Origin: an uncultured Sulfitobacter sp.
Lineage (GTDB): Bacteria > Pseudomonadota > Alphaproteobacteria > Rhodobacterales > Rhodobacteraceae
DNA: 64,000 nt
Direction: 5' to 3'
NCBI GenBank assembly: GCA_947501805.1
Contig: CANMXJ010000002.1
Span: 310,001 to 374,000 of the forward strand
Part shown: positions 54,121 to 61,799 of the stretch, in pieces
How positions within the stretch are numbered: position 1 is the stretch's first letter
How the letters are laid out: every line of letters starts with the position of its first letter
Position numbers and translations under genes: made by a program
The notes under the pieces: generated by a model
The model's database searches: none
What the model was told of the DNA's origin: nothing
Seen by the model: the letters and a program-made list of their open reading frames with translations, nothing else

Positions 54121-55224
54121 TCACCGCTGTCGCTGACGCTGTGAGAGCGCTTTGCGGGCTTCCTGCTCCCAAAAGCGCTCCCAATCCCTTGCTTCGCGTT
54201 CGCTGGTCTGTTCCTCATAGTGTGTCACATCGCTGGGCGGCGCGATTGGCGTTGCCGTGTCATTGGGCTGGCCTGGCTTCGCACGGTTCTTGGCCGTAGT
54301 GAGCGGGGCCGTTGGTTCGCCGAACTGGACAGAGGCCGTGGCGATTTGCAAAACGGCCCTACCTGTCGTCTGCCAGATGGCCCGGTGTGCTGCATTGGCG
54401 GTCTTCCGGGCGGCGGCATAGGCGAGATAGGATGCAACGCGTTTCGGGGGCGGCGGCAAGGCGCGGCCCGCGATCATGGCCACGCGCGTGGCCGCCTGAT
54501 GTTTGCGCAGCATCGCATTGACCTTGGGGCCGCGATGAACACCGGGGATGTAGTCGGGGCAATCGCCCTGCGGTTTCCGCCCCAGATTGACACGCGTAGC
54601 GGCTCCGACCCGATGGAGTTCCGCGTTCACGCGCTTCTCCCAATCCTTGCGCCGCCACTCGATTTCAACCTTGCCCTGTTTGCCATCGGTCAGCTCTCGC
54701 ACCTTCGCGCCGAAGACCGGGCGGCCCGCGCCGTTGGCGGTCATTCTCCGATCTGTTTCGACAATGTGGATGTGCCAGTTCTTTGCGCTCTCGCCATAGG
54801 CGTGGGGGCTTGGCGCGTGGAGCGCCCATGTGCTGGCGATGCCGTATTGATCGCGAAGCCAAAGGCAATGGCCGCGCGCGACACGCCGCGCCGCATCGTG
54901 TCCGCCCTCGCACAATTCATGGGGCAACGCGATCACTGTCTGGCGTCCGGGCCGCTCGTTGATTTTCTTCGCCGCGCTTTCCGCTCCGTTCCAGAGTTCC
55001 GAGAGAGTCCAGTTCTGCGCACCGTCCGGGCCAACAATCTCCCAGTGCAGCACATCGCCTTGGTCATCCTTGCGCCAGAAGGTCTTGTCCCGCCGCGCAT
55101 CGTGCAGGGGCTCGCCGGTGATATAGGCCGCATAATAGACCGCGCTTTGGTCCTTGCACCGCGCAATCGGTTGGGTTTTGTAATGCACCGCTTTGCTCGC
55201 GGTCGGGTTCGTGCCGGTTGTCAT
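54121..55224 (-). CDS. MobQ-family (MobA/MobL) relaxase
   Basis: The nicking enzyme that starts conjugative transfer, 367 aa. Tyr30/Tyr31 (SAVYYAAY) are candidate nucleophiles; the metal-binding His cluster is ALHAPSPH...NWHIHIVETDRR (His151 and His153). The tail (to residue 367) is helical and Arg-rich. The ATG at 55224 has a GGGAGG site; the frame continues upstream to 55425 without conservation. Divergent from the MobC-like gene, with the oriT-like site between. Confidence 0.88.
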   Translation of the reverse strand: MTTGTNPTASKAVHYKTQPIARCKDQSAVYYAAYITGEPLHDARRDKTFWRKDDQGDVLHWEIVGPDGAQNWTLSELWNGAESAAKKINERPGRQTVIALPHELCEGGHDAARRVARGHCLWLRDQYGIASTWALHAPSPHAYGESAKNWHIHIVETDRRMTANGAGRPVFGAKVRELTDGKQGKVEIEWRRKDWEKRVNAELHRVGAATRVNLGRKPQGDCPDYIPGVHRGPKVNAMLRKHQAATRVAMIAGRALPPPPKRVASYLAYAAARKTANAAHRAIWQTTGRAVLQIATASVQFGEPTAPLTTAKNRAKPGQPNDTATPIAPPSDVTHYEEQTSEREARDWERFWEQEARKALSQRQRQR

Positions 55225-55371
55225 GACCTGCCTCCCTGTCTCAAAATCCGAAGGGTCAATTCCGAGATAGGTCCAAGCGGTAGCGATCTGAAAAAGCGTG
55301 ATGTTTGCCACGGAAACATTGGACGACTTCGGGCAGGCCCGCCGAAGGCGGTGGCGATCAGGCCCGACGCT

Positions 55372-55397
55372 GCAAACAGAGTTTGCGTAATTGCGCC
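55372..55397 (+). other. oriT-like sequence (RSF1010/MobQ type)
   Basis: GCAAAC-AGA-GTTTGC, a 6-bp hairpin at 55372-55386, is followed after one base by TAATTGCGCC (55388-55397). RSF1010 has a hairpin followed closely by TAAGTGCGCCCT, so 9 of 10 core bases match in the same order. By analogy the nick would be between 55395 and 55396. The location between relaxase and MobC genes is as expected. Confidence 0.7.
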
Positions 55398-55541
55398 TTT
55401 CAGGTTTTTCCATCGCGCGCCTCAATTCCCACGGTCAAAATTTTCCCTGTGCGCTCTGCACAGACAATTCCTCGCGCCAAGATTTGGGATCCCCCCGCCT
55501 TGTTCCCTATGTCCTGAAAAACACCAGCACAGGAGGGTTGG

Positions 55542-55880
55542 ATGGCACGGATCACACAAGCCCAGGTCGAGAAGGCCATGCGACTGGCCGAAGAAAAAGA
55601 ACGGGCGTTCAAGGAACAGGAACGCAAGGCAGAAAGCCGCAAGAAGGTTATCCTTGGCGGTCTGATCCTGCTTGTTGCGCGGAACATTGAACGGGACGGA
55701 TTGCCAAGGGACAAAGCCGTGGGCTTCTTCCAATTCCTCGCCAATCAAAAAGGAATCGCCCTGCGCGATGCGCGTTTCCTCGCGGAGCGCTTGGAAGACG
55801 GCTATGCCACCCCGTTTCAGGAGGCCACCACCCGATTGGAGGCGCAATGTGCCGGTCTGAATTCGGGAGGTTCACAGTGA
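55542..55880 (+). CDS. MobC-like mobilisation accessory protein
   Basis: A 112-aa protein, with a highly charged coiled-coil N-terminus (MRLAEEKERAFKEQERKAESRKK), then a short hydrophobic stretch (VILGGLILLVA) and a helical end. Size, charge and the place opposite the relaxase match mobilisation accessory genes that help open oriT, but no firm family match is visible. GGAGGG precedes the ATG. The stop overlaps the next ATG (TGATG). Confidence 0.6.
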   Translation: MARITQAQVEKAMRLAEEKERAFKEQERKAESRKKVILGGLILLVARNIERDGLPRDKAVGFFQFLANQKGIALRDARFLAERLEDGYATPFQEATTRLEAQCAGLNSGGSQ

Positions 55881-56626
55881 TGGAAGAGTTTCCTTGGGAC
55901 GACGACGCAATTTCCGGGTCTGCGCACAAAGCCACAAGCGACCTGCCGCGCTCTTTAACGGCCTGCGAACTCCGGGCGCTTGGTTTGCCCGTAGATGATC
56001 CCTTCTGGATGTCGCCCGAAGCCTTCGACGCGCATCTAGCAGAAGTCGAAGGCCAGCAAGCCGGACAGGCCAAAACACTTGGACCCGATGCGCCCGCCGC
56101 TCAAAGTATCCGCGTGGCGTGCCCCAGCCGTGCACCCTTGCCCTCGCTTGACCCACGCAGGACGGGGCCATCCGTGACCGAACTCCCCGAAGCCGTGCGG
56201 AGCGCTGTCGTGGTCATCGCCACACCACACGCCCCGAACGATCAGGCCATCGGGGCCGCTGCGTATCTGCTGAAATGGTATCAAACCGAATATCATCGCC
56301 GCCCGACGCTGGAAGATATCGTGCTGTGGTGGTGGCAAGCCGCCCGTCGTCTTGTCGATGTACGGAAGGACTGGGCCAACGAAATGAAGGTGCTCTGGAA
56401 GACGGACACGCGCCTCGGTGCGCCTGACCCGACCAGAGCATCCGCAAATGCGTTTTTCGGCCATCTGGCCTATTGTGCAGCCGGCATCTTTATAAAAGCT
56501 ATGGGGCATAGCCCAGATGACGCTACTGGTCGTCAGCTCTTGCGGAGCGTGGGCTTCTCACCAGCTTTCAACAAAGGTGGAAGGCGCAAAAAGAGAGCTG
56601 GCACAATTGCTAAAAACGTGCGGTAG
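55880..56626 (+). CDS. Unknown protein of the mobilisation region
   Basis: A 248-aa protein. The N-terminal half (about 1-110) has low complexity rich in Pro and Ala; the C-terminal half has a conserved-looking helical block (AIGAAAYLLKWYQTEYHRRPTLEDIVLWWWQAARRL). No family is assigned. GGGAGG 8 bp upstream and a 1-base TGATG overlap with the MobC-like gene favour the ATG at 55880. It may be another mobilisation factor. Confidence 0.6.
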   Translation: MEEFPWDDDAISGSAHKATSDLPRSLTACELRALGLPVDDPFWMSPEAFDAHLAEVEGQQAGQAKTLGPDAPAAQSIRVACPSRAPLPSLDPRRTGPSVTELPEAVRSAVVVIATPHAPNDQAIGAAAYLLKWYQTEYHRRPTLEDIVLWWWQAARRLVDVRKDWANEMKVLWKTDTRLGAPDPTRASANAFFGHLAYCAAGIFIKAMGHSPDDATGRQLLRSVGFSPAFNKGGRRKKRAGTIAKNVR

Positions 56627-56826
56627 AGTTTGTTTTTTTGCGCCAGCCTTGATGAATAATTCAATGCCTCCCATCCAGCGCATGCAAGTTTCCGCAGTCC
56701 AACCGTGGCAAACTCTTGTTCATTTTTGGGAAATGCTGTGGCTCAGGTTGAGAATTCTGATTTTGCCAGAATGTACGGAATAGGTGGCAGCACAATGCTC
56801 CGCTGAAAACGTAAAGGAATGCAAAA

Positions 56827-57015
56827 ATGAGAAAATTCAGTGTATTTGTATCTGGCGCAATTTATTGTTGTGCAGATGTGGAAATAGAAGCCGAGTGTGA
56901 ACTTGATGCTGAGGAAAAGGTACGGGAATTATATTCCTATGGTGAGATTGAAATGGAGCATAGCGGCTATGAAAAAGATCCATGTTTTCGAGCCGAAGAG
57001 GTAAAGGATGCGTGA
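56827..57015 (+). CDS. Small acidic protein of unknown function
   Basis: A 62-aa protein with many Glu/Asp (for example ADVEIEAECELDAEEKVREL). AAAGGA lies 8 bp before the ATG. The final codons overlap the next small gene by 8 bp, so the two are coupled. No motif is recognised. Such small acidic genes beside integrases can encode excision or regulatory factors, but nothing here shows it. Confidence 0.5.
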   Translation: MRKFSVFVSGAIYCCADVEIEAECELDAEEKVRELYSYGEIEMEHSGYEKDPCFRAEEVKDA

Positions 57016-57244
57016 GCGGCTGGAAATTGCCCTCACTTATCTTGCCGCATGCATCGAAGCTGGTGACGAAAGCCTTCTGCCGCTGTTTGAACAAATGGAG
57101 CGCGAAGTTATGAAGATTGATCAAAAGGACAATGCGCTTACACGTGCTCGCCATCTGGCGGGCACAACGCGCAAGCAAATCATCCCTTTTTCAATTCAAG
57201 TGCGATCTTCTTGTGGTGCCTCAGTCGCTTGTCGAGTGGCATAG
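57008..57244 (+). CDS. Small protein overlapping the integrase 3' end
   Basis: A 78-aa frame. The first 55 residues (MRERLEIALTYLAACIEAGDESLLPLFEQMEREVMKI...ARHLAG) look like a real helical protein, and the start overlaps the upstream gene. The tail runs antisense into the integrase gene by 65 bp, so the true end could be affected by that overlap. No family is recognised. Confidence 0.4.
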   Translation: MRERLEIALTYLAACIEAGDESLLPLFEQMEREVMKIDQKDNALTRARHLAGTTRKQIIPFSIQVRSSCGASVACRVA

Positions 57245-58511
57245 CATCACCGTAATACTCGCGGCCTCGTATTCTCTTGACACTGTGACCCATCAACTCC
57301 CCTCGGTCGTCCGTGTTGACTCCGGCGAGTTTCAATCGTGTTTCAAAACTGTGACGGAGTCCTCCGATTGTTATGCCATCCGGCAGTAAATCCGCCTCCC
57401 GTAGGCTCTTATTTGCAGATGCAGAGAATGTACCTTTTCCACGATACCGTGGAAATCCATTCGGGTGTCTTCGCATAGCTTCTAGGGCGACCCCAACTAA
57501 TGGAACGTCGCGTGCGCTAGCTCCGTTTTTCAGCTCCCTCGCATACTTTCCAGATTGTCGGCACAAAACCACGTGCGGTATTTCATGGTCGAGCTTGATA
57601 TTCTCCGGAGATATGTCCGTAATTTCAGCTTGTCTGCATCCGGTCTCTAACAATACCAAGATAATATCTTTGAGTTCTTCGTTCATACGGGACATTGCTC
57701 CCGGCTGAACCAGTGCTTCAAGCGTCTCCTGCGGGACCTCGTTTTTTCGACCGTTTTCATCGAGCCGCGAAAGGCCATTAGCCAGGCCCCGGAAGGGTGA
57801 GGGGCGGACTTCCAGCACGTCTACACCGAGGCTCTCAAAGTATTTTCGCCAGAGAAGGTCAAGGTTTTGGAGCTCCTTTTGCGCACTGGAACCCTTTAAG
57901 TCTCCTTCGGTTACGCGATCCAAAAGGGCGTCGCGTAGCGAAACACCATCAGTTCGGCTAATATCTTCGAAAACTGGGTCCAATCCAATAATTGATACGA
58001 CCTTTTCCGCCGGGCGCTCCCAGCGCGCCTTCCACGTTTTCACCTGCTTCGGGTTCTTGTCTCTTACTTCAAGGGGAAATCGATCTGCCATAGATTTCGC
58101 AACTTCGGTGAGCGAAAGCTGTGGACGATTCACAGCCCCTAACAGCGCTCGAGCGGCTGTTGAGCCAGGCTCATCCTTGCTGATTATGAGCTGTTCGATG
58201 CGCCGCAATGTGTCGGAGGCATCACCTTGTGCCAATTCGGTTGCCGTCTTGTAGGGGAAACCACGGGCAGCTGTTAGGGCCGCGACAGCACTGAAATGCG
58301 ATGCTGCGCCCGGCACTTCCCGACCAGCCAGCCTAGCATCCAGTTCAGCCAGAATTTGGTGTTCAACCACGGCAGCCCTTGCTCGTGCTTCACGCTGATC
58401 GCCTGTATTCAAAGATCGCCAAAGAAACCTTTTGGCCTCAATATTCTTATACCGAGTAGGAACGCGCATTCTGAGGCTGTAAACCTTTCCTCTTTTGATT
58501 ATTCCCGCCAA
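57180..58511 (-). CDS. Tyrosine recombinase/integrase (DUF6538 type)
   Basis: The integrase of the element, 443 aa. It has an N-terminal DUF6538-like part (RGKVYSLRMRVPTRYKNI...FLWRSLNT), an arm/core-binding helical region, and the catalytic domain with Arg in LLETGCRQAEI, Lys in the LCRQSGKYARELKNGASARDVPL region, GGLRHSFETRL (box II Arg), LMGHS His and the nucleophile Tyr in REYYGDAMPL. The box II His is a Gly, as is common in this subfamily. It is next to attR, reading leftward, and uses the tRNA-Phe site. Confidence 0.93.
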   Translation of the reverse strand: MAGIIKRGKVYSLRMRVPTRYKNIEAKRFLWRSLNTGDQREARARAAVVEHQILAELDARLAGREVPGAASHFSAVAALTAARGFPYKTATELAQGDASDTLRRIEQLIISKDEPGSTAARALLGAVNRPQLSLTEVAKSMADRFPLEVRDKNPKQVKTWKARWERPAEKVVSIIGLDPVFEDISRTDGVSLRDALLDRVTEGDLKGSSAQKELQNLDLLWRKYFESLGVDVLEVRPSPFRGLANGLSRLDENGRKNEVPQETLEALVQPGAMSRMNEELKDIILVLLETGCRQAEITDISPENIKLDHEIPHVVLCRQSGKYARELKNGASARDVPLVGVALEAMRRHPNGFPRYRGKGTFSASANKSLREADLLPDGITIGGLRHSFETRLKLAGVNTDDRGELMGHSVKRIRGREYYGDAMPLDKRLRHHKKIALELKKG

Positions 58512-58550
58512 TTATAACCTCATCAAGCAAACATCTTCGTCGATTATATC

Positions 58551-58570
58551 GCTACACAAAATGCTACACA
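58551..58570 (+). repeat. Paired GCTACACA repeats, right end
   Basis: Two GCTACACA copies start 12 bp apart (58551 and 58563), 64 bp inside attR and 39 bp upstream of the integrase ATG. They mirror in sequence and spacing those at the left end. Confidence 0.6.
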
Positions 58571-58633
58571 ATATGAAAGATGATATACTTATAAATATAA
58601 TGAAAACAGTGGTTTAATGGTGTATTTTGTGTT

Positions 58634-58660
58634 GGTTCGATTCTGCCCCCGGGCACCATT
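58634..58660 (+). repeat. attR: duplicated tRNA-Phe 3' end
   Basis: The 27-bp copy of the tRNA-Phe 3' end with one mismatch to attL. It marks the right boundary of the element. It lacks the 5' part of the tRNA and is not a functional tRNA gene. Confidence 0.92.
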
Positions 58661-59243
58661 TAAATATATATACAACAGCAGCCTAGAGTTTTCTCCGCGT
58701 TGCGGCGAAGGCCTTGTGCTAGAGCAAAAATCCCGAGCACAGTGCTAGCACAAGGTCTTTTGAGATCTTTAACAACAACACGTTACAAGCATGGTGCTAT
58801 GCACCTAGCACAGTCGGTGACCAACGCTCCTTGCCGTGCTTATGGTGCTATGGGAGTGATATTGTGTGAGTAAGTCGTTGGCATTGTTGATACAGATTTC
58901 AGGTTTTCACGGTTCATCGCAATCTGTCTGAAGCCCGAAAGATTGCTATACTCACAACTTGGTGTTTTCGTCATTCCACACAAGACGATGACAACTGCCT
59001 CAGGGTGTCCAGATCTTAGCGAAATTGAAATTACCTCTCAGTGGGTCGCGCAAGCCATAGCGAAAAGTGAGCCATAAAATCGGTTATTCGTTGGTTGTTT
59101 AATCATTCTGTCTGCTGCGTTCATGGACGAGGTTCGAACATCAGTTAATTGGTATTATCCCGGTTGAGCTAGTTGGGTCGCAAAGTTGAAAGGCGAAGCT
59201 GACACCAGCGCTAAATTTGACCAAACAAAAGTGGGAAAACTGA
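58661..59243. other. Repeat-bearing non-coding region
   Basis: No gene is seen. The left half carries CCTTGTGCTAG (58712-58722) and its complement CTAGCACAAGG (58745-58755), and further GTGCTA copies near 58792 and 58848, the former in a GGTGCTATGCACC hairpin. The right half has no clear features. Base composition is more AT-rich than the core region. Confidence 0.5.
58712..58755. repeat. 11-bp inverted repeat
   Basis: Perfect 11-bp arms with a 22-base interval, CCTTGTGCTAG and CTAGCACAAGG. It may be a transposon end, an operator, or a hairpin; other GTGCTA units nearby favour a protein-binding array. Confidence 0.5.
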
Positions 59244-60051
59244 ATGAGGGCGAAAGCCCGACGATTGGCTAGTTTTAAACAAGGCCATCCGAAGTGCTGT
59301 TTGTGCGGCGGTGATGTGCCTATGGAAACCATTGAACATACTCCCCCAAAGGCAATGTTTTTCGGTTCGCTCCGCCCCAAAGGCTTAGAAGTACCTGCTG
59401 GTAGACCATGCAACATCGGCAGCAGCCAGAAAGATCAAGTTGCGGCCTTGCTCGCTTGTACACAATCGCCTGCACTCATTTCTGGAGGTGATGATAAACC
59501 TGATGAATTCAAGCATTTCAAAAAAGGTAGTCGATGGTGTTGGAAACAACTCTGAAATCGGGCCAATGTTTGATGTAGCACCAGACAGGTTGGTTCAGAC
59601 TCTTGGTCTTATCCAACCGTTCAAGCAGCTAAAAATTAAGCCGGCCGCCTTCAATCACTACCTTTTCCCCTCGGCTGCAAAACAAGCATTGGCAATGTGG
59701 TATGAACAAACCGGCACTATCATTTGATGCCAATGGATCCACCACTATCCTATTGATAGAGCCAAATACTATCAATCAATCAGAACTGATTTGGAAATTT
59801 CTTGCCGGGTTGCCGATAGCTGGAGAACTGGCGCAAGGTAAGCAAAATGTGGATGATCAGTTTTTTACAGGGTCGGTTTCACCTACGACAAGTCAATGGG
59901 TGTCTATTGGCCGGTTTTCCACCAGAAATTAACCTTCGTTGCACTCGTTGATACTGACGCAGAACGCGCCACGAAGCTGGATACCAGTGGCTTCAAGACC
60001 GCGGTCGTCCTTCGTGCAAATCGAGATGGGGGGATATTTGTCGAAAGATGA
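59244..60051 (+). pseudogene. Frameshifted HNH-type endonuclease gene
   Basis: A decayed gene of about 808 bp. The first frame (59244-59555) starts MRAKARRLASFKQGHPKCCLCGGD and contains CCLCGG, METIEHTPPK (HNH-like) and GRPCNIGSSQKDQVAALL. It then continues in a second frame (59440-59727, MFDVAPDRLVQTLGLIQPFKQL) and a third (59702-59932), ending near TGA at 60051 in yet another frame. Two or more frameshifts are required for a full-length protein of about 270 aa. Similar short HNH proteins are often found in genomic islands. Confidence 0.65.
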
Positions 60052-60237
60052 GTTGCTTATCGCGCTTTGCGGTTGAAAATGCCCTGCCATTTCTAGAAGT
60101 CTCAGATTTCAATCAGGGATGGATGATAGCGCCCCAGAAGCAGTTCTTCGTGAACGTGCTGAGTGTCCGTCGGCAAGTTTTTTGGAACCAATAGCGTCCT
60201 AAACTAAGAGAGAGTTTGGCTCATCTGGTTGGTTTGA

Positions 60238-60357
60238 TTATGCGGCGTGTTGGCGGTGATGCAAGCGGCGTGTTTCGAGTGTCTTTCGTTTGATCCTTTC
60301 GCGTTGTTGTAGAATGGCTTTGTCACGTCCGTGTCTGACGTCAGCGCCTATGGGTCC
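60238..60357 (-). pseudogene. Transposase C-terminal remnant
   Basis: Reading leftward, the frame has GPIGADVRHGRDKAILQQR followed by ERIKRKTLETRRLHHRQHAA and a stop. The basic sequence looks like the C-terminus of a transposase, and no start or catalytic part is left. It directly abuts the next IS fragment. The family cannot be named with certainty. Confidence 0.45.
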
Positions 60358-60416
60358 AGATAGGGTTATTGCTAAGAGAGCGTTTGTTGCTCATCGTAGC
60401 CACCAAGGAGTGGACG

Positions 60417-60626
60417 ATGAGAAAGACAACGACGAGCCCAGGCGAGAAGATTCTCAAAGGCATCAAGCGCGCCACGCGCAAGCACTATTCATCTGAAGAG
60501 AAGATCAGGATCGTGCTGGATGGCTTGCGTGGCGAAGATAGTATAGCCGAGCTTTGCCGTCGTGAAGACATATCCCAGGGTATCTCTTACAAATGGTCGA
60601 AGGACTTCATGGAGGCCGCGAAGCTG
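60417..60626 (+). pseudogene. Truncated IS3-family OrfA transposase
   Basis: The N-terminal OrfA part: MRKTTTSPGEKILKGIKRATRKHYSSEEKIRIVLDGLRGEDSIAELCRREDISQGISYKWSKDFMEAA, with the helix-turn-helix of IS3-type elements. After about residue 69 the sequence changes to unrelated codons (LGHRGRAQKL), and there is no orfB with the DDE motif. This marks a deletion or insertion junction next to rlmF. Confidence 0.75.
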
Positions 60627-60673
60627 GGGCATAGGGGGCGTGCTCAAAAACTGGCTTTGGGGTGCAATCCGGT

Positions 60674-61600
60674 CTATTTATCTGCATTGTTCACATACAT
60701 GGATCGTTGACTTCTTTTGATGTAAGTCCAAGCAATAAAGCGACTGGTTTTCTGCCCCTGCGCCATTTCGATGACCTTATGATCAGCAACCTTGGCTTTT
60801 CCCAAGATTCTATGAAGCGGCTTAAGGTTATCTTTTTTCGACACCAACGACGTGAACCAAAGACATTGATCGGCAAATTCCATGCTCTGCTCAATCATAC
60901 GGGCAATGAATTTGATCTCACCACCCGGACACCAAAGTTCCGCATTTTTACCACCAAAGTTGAGCCTGTTCGATTTTCCTTGGCCAAGGTTCGCCCACTT
61001 GCGTTGCGTGCCCTTATTGGCTTGTTCCATGGACGCATGAAAAGGCGGGTTGCACATGGTTAGGTGAAACTGATCGTCCGGTTTGATCACTCCGCGAAAG
61101 ATGTTCTCGGAGTTATGTTGTTGTCTTAGGATAACGTCCAACTTGTTTACTTCGCGAATCTGCTTTGCCGATTTGAGTGCGCCCGCATCGATATCGGTGC
61201 CGGTAAAGTGCCAGCCATATTCACTTTGGCCCGTGAGGGGATAAACGAGGCTTGCACCGGTGCCGATGTCCAATGCTTTGATATGACGCCCACGCGGAAC
61301 ATCTTGATTGTTATTGCTTGCAAGCAGATCCGCGAGATAGTGGATGTAATCAACGCGACCCGGGATCGGAGGGCATAGATACCCCGCAGGGATATCCCAA
61401 AAATCGACATTGTAGTGTGTCTTGAGCAACGCACGATTTAGCATCCGAACCGCCGCGACGTCTTTAAAATCAATCGTGGTTTGATCGGCTGGGCTAAGGG
61501 TCATGAATGCCTCAAGTTCAGGGGTCTGGGCCAGCAAACGCGCAAAGTCGTAACCTTCGGAGTGTTGGTTGCGGGGGTGCAGCTTTGGTTTGGTGGCCAT
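60674..61600 (-). CDS. rlmF: 23S rRNA (adenine(1618)-N6)-methyltransferase
   Basis: A SAM-dependent methyltransferase of 308 aa that modifies A1618 in 23S rRNA. Motifs are KALDIGTGASLVYPL (SAM loop), TGTDIDAGAL, and the CNPPFHAS catalytic tetrapeptide. The N-terminus KPKLHPRNQHSEGYDFARLL is diagnostic of the RlmF family. RlmF is known mainly in gammaproteobacteria; its presence in an accessory patch next to IS remnants points to horizontal gain. The last residues (RSQRSMYVNNADK) may be altered by the junction. Confidence 0.87.
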   Translation of the reverse strand: MATKPKLHPRNQHSEGYDFARLLAQTPELEAFMTLSPADQTTIDFKDVAAVRMLNRALLKTHYNVDFWDIPAGYLCPPIPGRVDYIHYLADLLASNNNQDVPRGRHIKALDIGTGASLVYPLTGQSEYGWHFTGTDIDAGALKSAKQIREVNKLDVILRQQHNSENIFRGVIKPDDQFHLTMCNPPFHASMEQANKGTQRKWANLGQGKSNRLNFGGKNAELWCPGGEIKFIARMIEQSMEFADQCLWFTSLVSKKDNLKPLHRILGKAKVADHKVIEMAQGQKTSRFIAWTYIKRSQRSMYVNNADK

Positions 61601-61799
61601 TGGAACGCCTTCACATAGGTTTGGTGGGCTTCATTCGCCGGACAGATTGCTGGTCTTAAACCCTGATGGAACAATAGTAAAATAACGAGCAAGCACAGTC
61701 GCTACATTCCTGTCGCTCTTTGAACCACTTGAGATTGCCTAAGCTGACACACTGGAAAATGCCCACGTTCTTTGGGGCAAAAATGCCGAACCCGCAGTT

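Larger units (their letters stand above)
42511..58660. mobile_element. Integrative mobilizable element in tRNA-Phe (about 16 kb)
   Basis: Bounded by the tRNA-Phe-derived direct repeats. It contains an integrase by the right end, a MobQ-type relaxase with a MobC-like gene and an oriT-like site, a P4/D5-type helicase, an ArdC-like protein, a type ISP restriction-modification enzyme with two extra genes, and DarTG. No type IV secretion genes are present, so it is mobilizable rather than self-transmissible: it would need a helper conjugative element. Confidence 0.9.

Noticed and set aside
54220-55665. A 481-codon open frame antisense to the relaxase
   Set aside because: It runs across the relaxase gene, the oriT region and into the MobC-like gene; no motif, and the opposite strand explains the sequence.
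57180-58511. Integrase inactive because the box II His is replaced by Gly
   Set aside because: Arg, Lys, second Arg, His and Tyr are all visible, and related DUF6538 integrases often lack that His, so inactivity cannot be claimed.
58634-58660. A second tRNA gene at the right end of the element
   Set aside because: Only the 3' 25 bases of tRNA-Phe are repeated; there is no D arm or anticodon arm.
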